From NCBI GenBank assembly GCA_030737875.1, contig CM060921.1, positions 404,590,192-404,654,191 of the forward strand: a DNA stretch of 64,000 nt, in the 5' to 3' direction. A program made the translations under genes and the position numbers. Source of the DNA: Allium sativum. Its lineage: Eukaryota; Streptophyta; Magnoliopsida; Asparagales; Amaryllidaceae. How positions within the stretch are numbered: the stretch's first letter is position 1; each line of letters begins with the position of its first letter. Below are positions 50,169-60,362 of the stretch, piece after piece. The notes beneath the pieces are model-generated. The model searched no databases. It was not told where the DNA came from and saw only the letters and a program-made list of their open reading frames with translations.

Positions 50169-51118
50169 ATTTTCTTGTAGTGAACATAGACTAAATCAAC
50201 TTACATATATGTAAACTTGCAAATTAATCACGAACATATGAATAAGTGTGAACTTGAAATATGACATAGGTTTAACATATACACATAAACATGTAGATCT
50301 AACATTTGGTCACATATGTGATATGATTTTACAACCTAAAACTTGCATAACATGGTAAACTACACAACTTGTCATAACAGGTTATACTCCAAGTTCATAT
50401 ACATATAAATAGACTTATTCATTAATTCCCAATTTCACATGATAATAAAATAGAACCACGGACATAGATCAATATCATCCAACTCCACATATAACATAAT
50501 AAACATTTTTCTATTATCAATTTATTTCCAAGGATGACATAACTGAATAAATGGACTAAAACATCGCAGGCATATAGATCTGATAACATTATGAACATGA
50601 AAAGGTTTGAATATTAATCTAGGTTCAAGAACATGGATAGATCTAACTTAAATAGAAAAATCCCTAAAATCAAGATCTAAGGATAAATAAAGAAAATAGG
50701 TTTGAATAGAAAATCAAGCTTAGATCCAATTTCATAGTCATAATCCTAGGCAATAACCTCATGGTCATGAATCATAAGTGATTTGCCATAATTGTCCTTG
50801 TCATAGTCATAGGCAATAGTCTTATGTTCACAGTCATAGGCATAGTTTTATGTTCACAGTCATAGGCATAAGCATAGTCTTATGTTCACAGTCATAGACA
50901 TAGGCATAGTCTTATGTTCACAGTCATAGACATAATAATGTTATAGACATAAAAGAGTCTGATTTACAACATGAATAGGTTCAAATTGATTTCATAGCAA
51001 TATTCCCAAAAGTTAAGATCCAAGATGAAAAAAAATAGATATGAATCATACATAGATCCAATTCCAATTTATAACATGTCCATATTAAGTTTATAGTTTT
51101 TATCTAAAAGTAACTTGA

Positions 51119-51124
51119 ACTTAC
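51119..51124 (-). promoter_or_regulatory. Possible splice donor in element E leader
   Basis: Minus strand CTGTAAGTTC, a near-consensus plant donor about 255 nt downstream of the TATA box at 51380-51388. Confidence 0.45.
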
Positions 51125-51379
51125 AGATCGTGGTCTAAGAAATTTAGATGCAGTAGTCAAGTCTAGAAATTAGTCGTTGAATTATTGAATCGTTGATACT
51201 TTCTTTGATTGCTGAAGGAAATCCCCAATATGAAATTCCTAGCCGTAGTCTTCAAGAAATAATCTTCGCGTTTTAATTTAATTTAATTTAGAGGAAGAAG
51301 AAGAAGCCATGTCTATCAAGAATTTGTACAACATAAGTTTAGAGAAGAATGGTGTAAAGAGAATGAGGCTAGGAGGCTG

Positions 51380-51388
51380 TTTATATAG
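51380..51388 (-). promoter_or_regulatory. TATA box in element E 5' LTR
   Basis: Minus strand CTATATAAA in the sequence context shared with 35903-35911. Confidence 0.65.
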
Positions 51389-51471
51389 GATTAGGTAGAC
51401 GAATCTGGACAGAAAACGAGATCAGATACATCAGAATGTATTAGGTTCAAAAACTAGGTTCGGGAGGCAGG

Positions 51472-51557
51472 TTGACCCCCAGGCCGACACTATGGCCGAC
51501 CTGGTCCCTGGGAGGTCAACACTATGGTCGACCCCCAGGTCGACCAGGTCCTGGGCG
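51472..51557. promoter_or_regulatory. GTCGAC cluster, element E 5' LTR U3
   Basis: Same layout as 35993-36079. Several GTCGAC sites here read GCCGAC, GTTGAC or GTCAAC, the type of change expected from deamination of methylated CG sites. Confidence 0.6.
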
Positions 51558-51811
51558 GGAAATTTCCCAGCCTGTTCTGGGTTTTGAATTCGAATTTGAA
51601 TTCGAATTTTCGAGCTGTTTTCGATTCTGAAAATTTCTAAAAATTTGGAGGGTCATATCTCCCTCATACGGCCTCCGATTTTCGAAAACTCAGACTCATT
51701 TCCAAGCATAATTTCGAGATGGAGCAACCCGTTTCCCTTGATTCTTATTTTAAAATTTAATTCTACCTTGATTTATAGTTTTAACACGTTATTAAAATAC
51801 GGGTTGTTACA

Positions 51812-53545
51812 AATTGTTAAAGTACCTTTTCTCATAGAAATATCTTAACTTAAGGAAACAAAGGTCGATTGAATTTCTTGTCTCATACGATTTTGAGATT
51901 GCTTATAACCCTGGCGAGGGAAATGTGGTAGTAGACGCCTTAAGTAAGAAAAAGCTGACCTTGAGTCCTCTCTTTGTAGAAAGGAAAAGCTAGGAGTACA
52001 TAGCAAACTTTGACTTTAGACATTCCTTTTTATTTGTACCTAGTTTGTTAGCATCACTAGAGGTGTGGCCTACTCTTTTGGACTTAACAGGAACCGCGCA
52101 ACGTGAAGACCTTCAGCTAGTTGATGTGACGGATAAGCTAATTAGAGGTGAGACTTCTAGTCACCTCAATAGATAATCCATCGATGACAATGGTTGGTTG
52201 AGATAGGATGGAAGACTATGCATCCCACGAGCAAGGGATTTGGTGAAGACCGTTCTCGAAGAAGCACACCATTCTAAGTTGACCATACATCCAGGTGGGG
52301 ACAAGATGTATAAAGACATAAAAAGGGCTTTCTTCTGGAATGGCATAAAGAAGGATGTAGCTGAGTTTGTCTCTAAATGCTTGATATGACATCAATTCAA
52401 GGCGGAACAGAAGAAGCCTGGTTGTGTGCTTCATCCTCTGGAGGTCGCACAGTGGAAATGGGATAGTATTTCAATGGACTTTGTTGATGGGTTGCCTAGG
52501 TCAAGAAGGGGCAATACCAGTATTTGGGTAATAATGGACAAGCTCACTAAAAGCGCTCACTTTATACCTGTTAAAAGTAGGAGGACTACCTCATCGTTAG
52601 CATCCATTTATCTTAAAAGGTGGTTTGACTGCATGGAATACCCTCTAGCATAGTAAGTGATCAAGATCCTATCTTTACAAGCGAGTTTTGGAAGAGTTTG
52701 CAAGAGGCTGTAGGAACACAACTATCTTTAAGCACTGCCTATCACCCTCAAACCGATGGTCAAATGGAAAGGGTGAACGGAGTATCAAAGGATCTTTTGT
52801 GATTGTGCATTCTTGATTTTGGGGGAACATGGGAGGATCACCTTCCTTTGGTGGAGTTCTCCTACAACAATAGCTACCAAGCCACCATAGGCATGGCACC
52901 CTTCGAGGCTTTATATGGAAGACCATGCCGATAACCAACTTGTTGGTGGGACTTTACAGACATGCTCGTACTTGGGCCTGACATGATCAGAGAAACTTCA
53001 AAGAAGGTGGACTTGATACGAAGAAGAATGAAGACCGCACAAGATAGACAGAAGTCCTATGCTAATAAAAGAGGACTGACCTTGAGTTTGAGGCTGGAGG
53101 CAAGGTTTTCCTTAAAGTATCTCCTTTGAGGAATGTCGTTCGCTTCGGGTCTGCAGGAAAATTGGCACCAAGATTTGTAGGTCCATTTCCTATCATTGAA
53201 AGGATTGAGAAAATCGCTTATAAAGTAGAGCTGCCCCAAAGATTGGCTGGAATTCATAATGTTTTTTATGTCTCTCATCTTCAAAAGTGCTTATATGAGT
53301 CGGCAGAAGTTGTGGAGCCAAGCATACTAGAGGAAATAGAACTGGAGCGAGAAGCGACGGTGAGAAGAGTTCCAACACGTGTCTTGGGTACAGAAGTTAA
53401 AAGGCTACGCAATCGTGAAGTCAAGCTAGTTAAAGTACAATGGAGTGATGTAGAGGAAGATGCGACTTGGGAGACTGAGTACAAGATACGCACAACCTAC
53501 CCTTATCTTTTTGAGGGTACATCTTTGATCTCTTGTTTTCCATAG
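51812..53545 (+). pseudogene. pol: Ty3/gypsy pol: RNase H end, integrase, chromodomain
   Basis: It opens in the RNase H C-terminus (YDFEIAYNPGEGNVVVDALS at about 51876-51935). The integrase zinc domain at about 52250-52400 has HHSKLTIHPG and the first Cys of the CxxC pair, but the second Cys is a TGA stop (52387-52389). The integrase core shows SMDFVDGLP (first catalytic Asp, codon at 52477), [12 protein letters not shown] (second Asp, about 52655-52690) and [10 protein letters not shown] (catalytic Glu, about 52750-52780), in frames broken near 52650 and 52800. A GPF/Y-type module (RFVGPFPIIERI, about 53175-53210) and a C-terminal chromodomain (KLVKVQWSDVEEDATWE, about 53420-53470) lie in the last open frame, which ends at 53545. 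Stops in frame and frameshifts make it non-functional. Confidence 0.9.
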
Positions 53546-54076
53546 AGTTTATGCATGCTTATATCTATCCTTTTAAGTATATCTCCTCGGTCCTATTCTT
53601 AATCCCTAGGAAGAAACCAATGGATGTAAACATGTATTTGAAACATGTTATGATTTATGGTTGCAAGTGGTTACTCATGGATGCATACACACACTAGGTA
53701 CTGGATCGGCTCAGTCACTTTCATATTGCATGTGCGTATATGTATTTATATATGGATTGGAACTTGATGTGTTATCATGTGGACATTGCATTTGTATGAA
53801 TGATTGTGCACTCATGTAGAAAGTATAATTAGGAATAATTGCATACATAATGGACTCATGGCACTGACATGATTCACATCAAGGAGGTCAACTGTATCAT
53901 TGGACCGCATGATTTTGCATTAGATAAGGACATATATACACACTATGCATATGATCATGAAACATTAGAAATCTTTTTAAGGACAGTGGATTCCTGTGAT
54001 TGATGGTTGAGTAGATGGATGTTGGATGTTAGGATACATTCTTCTTAACTTAGAGATTTCGGGGATGAAATCCATT
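53546..54076 (+). other. Element F 3' untranslated region
   Basis: Non-coding stretch between the pol stop and the polypurine tract, homologous over most of its length to the minus-strand stretch 36348-36790 of element E (for example GGATCGGCTCAG at about 53704 and CTGAGCCGATC at 36712). No gene is seen. Confidence 0.8.
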
Positions 54077-54089
54077 AAGGAGGGGAGAA
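54077..54089 (+). promoter_or_regulatory. Polypurine tract of element F
   Basis: AAGGAGGGGAGAA directly before TGTAACACCCC. Confidence 0.93.
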
Positions 54090-54357
54090 TGTAACACCCC
54101 GTATTTTCTGTGAACATTAAAGTAACGATTCTTTAATTATAAAAGCGGGAATTAAGGGAAACGGGTTATGCCATTGCGTTCATCTCGGAATTTTGCTTGA
54201 GATTGAGTCCGAATTTGCGTGAATCGAACTCTGTATGAAGAAGTTATGGAGTTCAGAAGATTTCAAGTTCAAGCATAAAATAAATATAAATAATAATTAA
54301 ATAATAAAAACAGATCAAAATTCAAAAATCGGCTGAGCGGGAAATTTCCCACTCAGG

Positions 54358-54455
54358 GTGTCGACCCCCCCAGGGGGAGTCGACATAGGTGTCGACCCCC
54401 CTATAGGGGAGTCGATATAGGTGTTGACCCCCCCGTAGGGAGTCGACCCCTCCCA
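54358..54455. promoter_or_regulatory. GTCGAC cluster, element F U3
   Basis: Four GTCGAC palindromes and decayed copies separated by runs of C and G over about 100 bp, preceded by GCGGGAAATTTCCC (E2F-like GCGGGAAA). It lies 190-290 bp upstream of the TATA box. Confidence 0.65.
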
Positions 54456-54643
54456 GGTCTAGCTCCCGTGACGAATTTTTACAGCCCTGTGCTGATGTGG
54501 CCTTCTCTGATGGGACAATGACAGTTTTCTGAGGTGTTAGGGCATATGTGTCATGCTACGGTTGGCTGGATGACACATATCTTTGGTTTGATGGCTCTGA
54601 TTTCTCCTAGAATAATCTAAAGGCAAGAATTGAACCTACACTT

Positions 54644-54653
54644 CTATATAATC
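54644..54653 (+). promoter_or_regulatory. TATA box of element F LTR
   Basis: CTATATAATC followed by a C/A-rich leader (CACCCCAAACCTCAACCC). Confidence 0.65.
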
Positions 54654-54983
54654 ACCCCAAACCTCAACCCTAGAAATCACTCTATGAAGCCATCATGTTG
54701 TTCGTCTACAAACTGGTCCAGCCTCCATCCATCTACCCTAAACTAGAGAATCAAATTCAAACTAGGAATCAATTAAAAGAACTAGAGAATCAAACGTCTA
54801 CATCAAAGGATAGCTTTTCAAATTCAAAAATCAGATCCCAGAAATCAAGATCCGTCCTTTTTCTATAAGCACTGTTATTATTTAGATGTGAACACCTAAT
54901 AAGAAATCATGACTGTAATAACTGGATCTAGAAGTATGCCTAACTATATTCGTGCCTATCCTTTTGTCAATTCTGAATTGCTT

Positions 54984-55188
54984 ATGCCTATTGGACTGTT
55001 GTGACTGATATAGTAAAGCCTATCATGCCTATTGGACTGTTGTGACTGACGTAGTAAAACCTATCATGCCTATTGGACTGTTGTGACTAACATAGTAAAA
55101 CCTATCATGCCCATTGGACTGTTGTGACTGACATAGTAAAACCTATCATGCCTATGAGGCTATTGGGACTGATACCATTGAACCTATC
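54984..55188. repeat. 41-bp tandem repeat, five copies
   Basis: The unit begins ATGCCTATTGGACTGTTGTG and repeats at 54984, 55025, 55066, 55107 and 55148; the last copy has diverged. Confidence 0.9.
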
Positions 55189-55763
55189 ATATTGTATTAA
55201 ATTTGTGGTTCTTTTATGTATGTAAGTTTCATGCTAAGCTATGTTCATACATGTTATATGTTTAGATCCAAGCTAGTACCCATGTTTAAGATCTATATAA
55301 GTTCATGTTTATACAATTAGACTTATGCTAGTTCGCATGTAAATTGGACCTAATTTAAATGCAAGATTACGTTTATATGGTTAATTAAGTTTATGTCGTT
55401 CTATGCCGAATTTATATTACACATATTGATCTATGTTGTTTTATGCCTATTGGAATGTTACATGTCCCTTTTCTTTTCCCTTTTTGTTTATGAGTTAGGC
55501 TAATTTACGAGCCTAACGTTCTATGTGAATTGTGCGAATGAATAACAAGGGAGGTGTTAGGGGAAATATTAAATTACATGCTATTGGCATAGATTGGCTC
55601 ATAATCATGTAAATGATTAGTAGCAAGAAATGGCATAATTTGGACATAATTTAAATGGTAAATGGGACATGAATTGATTTGACAACACTTGTGGATAATT
55701 TACATATAAACATGAATGGTAAATATGTAAATTAATTAAAAGATGAATATGCCTAACCCGAGG

Positions 55764-55836
55764 TTAGATTGAGTTGCGGTGTAAGACTGCCCGGAACTGC
55801 TCGGCACATCAAGCGACCGCAACAATATATATCTAA
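55764..55836 (+). ncRNA. Three-tier hairpin, element F copy 1
   Basis: Outer stem TTAGAT (55764-55769) with ATCTAA (55831-55836); middle stem GTTGCGGT (55773-55780) with ACCGCAAC (55816-55823), both perfect; apical GCCCGG opposite CTCGGC. It is the reverse complement of the D, G and E copies, as expected because F is on the other strand. Confidence 0.72.
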
Positions 55837-55873
55837 TGTGAGAGGTTAGCGCATTAAGCCTGAAAACCCGAGG

Positions 55874-55946
55874 TTAGATTTAGTTGCGGTGTAAGACTGC
55901 CCGGAATCGCCCGGGAAATCCAGCAACCGCAACAATACATATCTAA
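55874..55946 (+). ncRNA. Three-tier hairpin, element F copy 2
   Basis: Outer stem TTAGAT (55874-55879) with ATCTAA (55941-55946), middle stem GTTGCGGT (55883-55890) with ACCGCAAC (55926-55933), apical CCCGG with CCGGG around AATCGC, all perfect. It starts 110 bp after copy 1. Confidence 0.75.
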
Positions 55947-56659
55947 TGTGAGTGGTTTGTGCTTTAATGAATGAATTAAAGCTAAGGAACAGACAGGCCA
56001 ATAATGGTAGGGTTAAGTTAATTAAGGCAACACTAAAGCAATACAACATGTTAATCAAACAGAAGGGTGGGGTTAGGTAAAATGGAGAACACTTAACCAT
56101 TATAACATGTTGATTAGGAAACCCTAGTAACGGGGACACATTTCAGCAGTAACCCACATAGATGTATCATGGTACCATGAACTAGGCAGGGTGGGGCACG
56201 ATTAATGGGCTGATTATAAGCAGTCAAAATAGCGGCGGGTGGTGCAGCAGTGTAGGTTCCGACGGAGTATAGGCGTGCACGTACTCTGGAGTGGATAAAG
56301 CAAGCACTAGGCATCAGTGGTATACACTGTGCTTCTAGAATTTGCGTCGGGTCACCACCATAGGAATTGATACACCCTATGGTGGGACTAGCATAGGTAT
56401 CTACAATCAAGCGGGGCCGAATGACACAAGTAGCAAATGCATGCGAGTAGAAGCCTATCGAGAAAGGGATCACTTTGTTATGAACACATGATGGTAGTTG
56501 AAACATTCGTAGTAGGTGCAGAGAAACAGAAATGAGTGCGATAGTACATTCAGTTTATCTTATCTTATGTTATCTTATTTCTATGGTATTGTCCTATGTT
56601 CAGTTTATTCATGTCATGATCTCTTAATTGTTTACATGCTGAATAATCACTGAACTTAC

Positions 56660-56724
56660 CGGACTTATGTCTGACCCATTTTCTTTCTCCTTCTTTTCTT
56701 CTGTTTCCCTCCCTCATCCCCCAG
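56660..56724 (+). promoter_or_regulatory. U5 hairpin, CTGAC motif, pyrimidine tract and CAG acceptor, element F
   Basis: CGGAC-TTAT-GTCTG forms a 5-bp stem with one G-U pair. Its 3' arm runs into CTGACCC, the tract at about 56679-56722 is almost pure C/T, and CCCCCAG ends at 56724 before GTCCGCAGGGAGG. Spacing from the CTGAC adenine to the AG is about 50 nt, normal for a plant intron end. Confidence 0.55.
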
Positions 56725-57110
56725 GTCCGCAGGGAGGTAATACTTCAGCTTAGTGCAGACCTTTTTCCAGGTTGAAGAGAGTAGATGTATTGCTTGGATT
56801 CTCTTTTATTGGGCTATGGCTGTGGTTACACTTTTATTGGGGATTTATGCTGCTTTACTATTGTTTTATGCTTCTTTATGTACTTGGAGTTTTAAATCAA
56901 GACAAATTTTTTATTGTAATAATTTAGAAGTTGGGCTTTGAGACAATGCTTGTAATGTTTTGATTGAACCACGCTATTTATAAAATTATTTCAGTTTTCC
57001 GCTGTTATATATGTCTGTCTTGTAAATTATCTATGCCTTTTACCTAAAATGCTTCACCAAAGTTAATGCATTCCCTTTGTGAGTGACCTTAACGAAGGTG
57101 GGGTGTTTCA

Positions 57111-59278
57111 CAAATGAAGAAAGCTCTAACTAATGTTATATCTCTAAATCAAAGTGCTTTTATAGTTAATAGAGAAATTTTGGATAACATTCTGCTAGCC
57201 AATGAATTGTTGAGAGGATACAATAGAGTAGCAATTTCTCCTAAATGTGTACTTAAACTAGACATACAAAAAGCGTATAACACCGTTAGATGGGACTCCA
57301 TTATATATATATATTCTACAAAATGAACTTCCCAATTCCTTTTCTAAGCTAGATCTACACTTGTATCTCTATTGTCCACTTTTCTCTTAGTGTTAATAGA
57401 TTAATATTTGGCTACTTCGAAACTACTCAGGGCTTAAGGCAGGGGGATCAAATCTCCCTCTATTTACTTTTATGTGTCATGGAATTATTTACAACCCTAT
57501 CCAGTAAAGCTATGATATATATTCATATTGATTTCCACCCTTACTGCAAAAGTTTGAACATTTGTTCTCTTCTATTTTTCGATGATCTCTTACTGTTCAC
57601 CAAGCCAAATGTTAAATCTATTAATGGGATCCTTCGAACGCTAGACACATTCAAGCTTTTGTTTGGATTTCCCATTAACAGATCCAAATCTAAAATTAAA
57701 TGTGCTGGGGTGACTGATCAGAGGAAAATAGAAATGTGTGGTCTTTCAACCATGCAGAATGATGAATATTATCTGGAAGCACCTTTGTGTTTGTCCAGAT
57801 TGAAAGCTTCACAGTGTTTGCCACCTTTTGAGAGCATCATTTCCATAATTTCTGCTTAGCATTGCTCTAAATTCTCTATGGCTGGATGTTTAGTTATTGT
57901 TAAGGCGGTGGCAATGTCTATGTGTATATATTATGCTAGACTTTTCATTCTCCCGTCCAAAGTGATTGATATGGTAAATTGTTCTCTATGCCATTTCCTT
58001 TGGCATGGTAACCCATTTCGAAAAAGCTAATTCCAGACTCTTTTAAAAAGGTTTGCTATTCCAAAGCTGTTGGTGGTCTTGGGCGATGAATTTGAAAGCT
58101 TGGAACAAAGCTGTTCATTCATCCAGAATTGACAAACTTTTCTCCTATAAGCCAAATCTTTGGTTTCCTTGTTGTAGGAAAAACTTGATTAAAGATCAAA
58201 ATTTCTGGGTTATGGAAACTCCTCGTGACTGCAAATGGGCATGGCGGAATTTGATGAAGCAGCGAGAGAAATTCCTTCCTAAGTTACAGTGTGGATTAAA
58301 GAATATAATGCATGTGTCTTTCTGGTTTGACCCATGGGCAGCGAGAGGTAATATTCTTGCTAGTTCTGTTGATTATAATAATAGGAGATTGTCTGGGGTA
58401 AATGAAAGCTCTACTATTGCTATTGTTTTTGTTAATGGTTCATTATGTCTTCCTGTAGCGACTATTTTAAATTTTAATCTGGACATAAATTTCAATTTAT
58501 ATTATGAAATCTCGTTTTCTTACATTCGTTTGAAAGATATTATTAAATAGATTCAAATATTTCTGTTTTTACTGAAATCCGATTTATTTAGAATTCTATA
58601 CATTCAATTGAAATTTAAAATCGAATTTTCAAACTACCACGCCATTTCAAGCTCGTTTTATAATTAAAATAAATTTATACATTCTAACTTCGATTTAAAT
58701 AAATTTTTCATCGTTATTATTTAAAATAAATCATTTTAAATATTCAAAATCCATTAAAATAGCTAAAACAAAAATTTTAATTTGGTTATGAAATTCCGGG
58801 TTGTTACACTTCCACACAATAGTTTTTCTATTGTTCGATTAGTTTGGTTGAATATTCATAATTCTCTTATACCTTCATTTAACCTGCATTCATCATGGAT
58901 GGGGAAGTCTCATTATATCAGCATTGTCTACGTTGGTTTAGTGGAGGATAATGTTAATTTTCCCTGCTCCATGAGAGTTTGGATGTCGAACTCGATACCT
59001 AAGAGAATTTATTGATGTGGCGAATACTTCAAAATGGTATTCATGCTAGAAAGAAGTTGAAGGATTTGGGTATCATTGATGTTGATGTCTATGTACTATG
59101 TAGTAGCATGCCGGAAACTGTATCACACTTGTTCTTTGAATGCGAGTACACAAACTATGTATGGAGACATGTTAATTGCACTTTGGTTTACACTCTCAAT
59201 ATGCTGGGTCGGCTCATGAATGGTTTCTCATTTTCAAGTCCACCAGGTGGAAGAAAATTAGTGGTTGTATGTTTTTGA
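57111..59278 (+). pseudogene. LINE ORF2: reverse transcriptase and zinc-binding domain
   Basis: Starts within the reverse transcriptase (NQSAFIVNREILDNILLANE, then KLDIQKAYNTVRWDS, the first catalytic Asp region). It continues with ETTQGLRQGDQISLYLLL (about 57420-57475) and LLFFDDLLLFTK, the FADD-type catalytic loop with both Asp kept (about 57570-57605). Then come the connection region with CHFLWHGNPF (about 57980-58020), NFWVMETPRDCKWAWRNLMK and SFWFDPWAARGN (58318-58350). After the 355-bp insertion the zf-RVT domain follows (WRILQNGIHARKKLKDLG, ETVSHLFFECEYTNYVWRHV, about 59016-59178). Several frameshifts and stops separate the pieces. The endonuclease domain is not in the window. Confidence 0.87.
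58449..58813 (-). mobile_element. 355-bp LTR-like insertion in the LINE, with 5-bp duplication
   Basis: The insert is 58454-58808, starting TGTAGCGAC and ending GGGTTGTTACA, flanked by CTTCC at 58449-58453 and 58809-58813. LINE coding sequence resumes on the right. On the minus strand it begins TGTAACAACCCGG. It is collinear with about 28235-28618 of the element B LTR at moderate identity, that is only the first 350 bp of U3. It may be a solo LTR of a short-LTR relative or an internally deleted LTR. Confidence 0.78.
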
Positions 59279-59881
59279 AGGTGTTAAGTCTTTATATCTC
59301 CTTTGGATGGAGCGAACCATTAGGGTGTTTGGTGGTGTATTTTCATATAAACATATAATGGTCTGGTCCATTATTGGTTGTATCTGATTTGCTTTATCAA
59401 TTAATTGTGTCTTTAAAACTTTATTCTTATTAATAAATATGGTAGGGGCCATTCAATCCCGCTTTCTATGCAAAAAAAAACTTCTGTTTGAATCAAAATA
59501 TCCCTTTTTTATGTTGCACATAAAAACGTTAATATTTAATTATTTTAGATTTGAATACGTTCAAATCCTTAAATAAGAATGGAGATCTAAACCTGTCTAA
59601 ATTCTGAAACTAAATTTAATACCACAAACATTTTATAATTGATTTTTCATTAGAATGGGAAAAACCAACTAAACAAAAGCAAAATCACCAAATCTTTCCT
59701 CAAACATAACCAAATAATTCATAAACCCAGAATTTTGACTGACAAACTTCAAGACAAATAAAGATAGAAGATTTGGGGATTTATTATTATAATATTATCA
59801 TGAAAACCAAAATCCCCTAGGCATAAAGATTCATATAAATTCTACAAAATAAAGGAAATAGTTTGAACCAGTCTTATTTCC

Positions 59882-59887
59882 ACTCAC
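59882..59887 (-). promoter_or_regulatory. Possible splice donor in LTR J leader
   Basis: Minus strand AACT-GTGAGTGGAA, about 295 nt downstream of the TATA box. Confidence 0.4.
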
Positions 59888-60180
59888 AGTTGTAGCAGTG
59901 GTGAAAATATCACTAGATTTAACATTATATGTGCGAATCGACGTTGTTCTCCAATTTCAATTGCAGATCTATATGAAAGGACCCTATAAGATTTAGTCAC
60001 CTATATAGATTTATACTTCCAGAATGTTAATTTGATAAGAATTGGATTAGAAAAGAAAATATAAATGGAATTGAGATTGAAGAAGAAACCTATTTCAAAC
60101 CTAATTTCTGGAATTTCAGCAACATGATGGAGGCAAAAGACAATGAGTTGGCTTAGGGAATGGTGAGGTAAATGAGGTAG

Positions 60181-60189
60181 TATTTATAG
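60181..60189 (-). promoter_or_regulatory. TATA box of LTR J
   Basis: Minus strand CTATAAATA, identical to the element D box and about 125 bp downstream of the GTCGAC cluster. Confidence 0.6.
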
Positions 60190-60308
60190 AAGTGTAAGTG
60201 AGTGACAACCTTTAGATTAAATCAATTTAGTACCAACTGTTAATTTCCTATAAAACTAACCCATATACTAGCCTAGACCACCTTCACCACGCCTGGGCCG
60301 CACCAAGC

Positions 60309-60362
60309 GGTTGACACCCCTGTACGAAGGGCGGTCGACCCCTAGGTGTCGACCGCCCTAGG
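60309..60362. promoter_or_regulatory. GTCGAC cluster, LTR J U3
   Basis: GGTTGACACCCC, GGTCGACCCC and GGTGTCGACC within 55 bp. The central part is an inverted repeat (GGGCGGTCGACC with GGTCGACCGCCC-like arms). Confidence 0.6.

Larger units (their letters stand above)
39860..50182 (-). mobile_element. CACTA (En/Spm-type) DNA transposon, non-autonomous
   Basis: Terminal inverted repeats CACTACAAGAAAAT at both ends (39860-39873 and 50169-50182) with the 3-bp target duplication AAC (39857-39859 and 50183-50185), diagnostic of the CACTA superfamily. The 10.3 kb interior has no recognisable TNP2-type transposase or TNP1 frame. It carries a LINE fragment, a captured myosin exon and two hAT elements. 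Orientation is assigned from a leader-exon-like region near the right end and is tentative. It sits within the leader part of the element E 5' LTR. Confidence 0.93.
35711..51811 (-). mobile_element. Element E: gag-only Ty3/gypsy derivative, 3' LTR truncated
   Basis: Minus-strand element with a truncated 3' LTR (35711-36335), 1668 bp of interior (36336-38003) with polypurine tract, gag and primer site, and a 5' LTR (38004-51811) split by a CACTA transposon. The sequence between the gag end and the polypurine tract (36348-36790) is homologous to 53640-54076 of element F, so E derives from an F-like parent by loss of pol. Gag-only elements with LTRs have been described as TR-GAG elements. The right LTR terminus joins directly to the RNase H codons of F at 51812, so E inserted into F. 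Confidence 0.83.
38004..51811 (-). mobile_element. Element E 5' LTR, interrupted by CACTA element
   Basis: LTR sequence is 38004-39859 plus 50186-51811, about 3.5 kb once the CACTA insertion and its duplicate are removed. It begins TGTAATACCCCACC beside the primer site and ends GGGTTGTTACA. It carries the GTCGAC cluster, TATA box (51380-51388), donor-like GTAAGT (51119-51124), a degenerate 30-36 bp array (about 50795-50935), two three-tier hairpins, the CAGTC hairpin and an acceptor-like CCCCCAG (38381-38387). All follow the transcribed order. Confidence 0.83.
51812..57110 (+). mobile_element. Element F: Ty3/gypsy chromovirus (Tekay/Del-like), 3' part
   Basis: Plus-strand remnant: the end of pol (51812-53545), a 3' untranslated region, polypurine tract (54077-54089) and a 3' LTR of 3021 bp (54090-57110). 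A C-terminal chromodomain after integrase and the GGGGATGAAATCC motif before the purine tract place it in the Tekay/Del-like chromoviruses. The 5' half (5' LTR, gag, protease, most of reverse transcriptase) is missing because element E inserted at 51812 and sequence beyond E was lost at the 35710 junction. F itself sits in a LINE at 57111. Confidence 0.88.
54090..57110 (+). mobile_element. Element F 3' LTR, 3.0 kb
   Basis: Runs from TGTAACACCCCG to GTGGGGTGTTTCA, matching the termini of the element E LTR. In order it has a conserved U3 block (about 54165-54260), the GTCGAC cluster (54358-54455), TATA box (54644-54653), a five-copy 41-bp array (54984-55188), two three-tier hairpins, the CGGAC hairpin (56660-56675) and a strong pyrimidine tract ending CCCCCAG at 56724. 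Small frames within it are not supported as genes. Confidence 0.88.
57111..59480 (+). mobile_element. L1-type LINE, 5' truncated, ends in poly-A
   Basis: The 3' part of a non-LTR retrotransposon on the plus strand. Its left edge is the F insertion; it ends in nine A at 59472-59480 after a short 3' untranslated region. It was interrupted by a 355-bp LTR-like insertion at 58454-58808. The target duplication cannot be checked because the 5' end is absent. Confidence 0.85.

Noticed and set aside
55846..56506. Minus frames of 97 and 130 codons in the F LTR
   Set aside because: They are antisense to the element, cross the hairpin module and U5, and show no domain. Shadows of LTR sequence.
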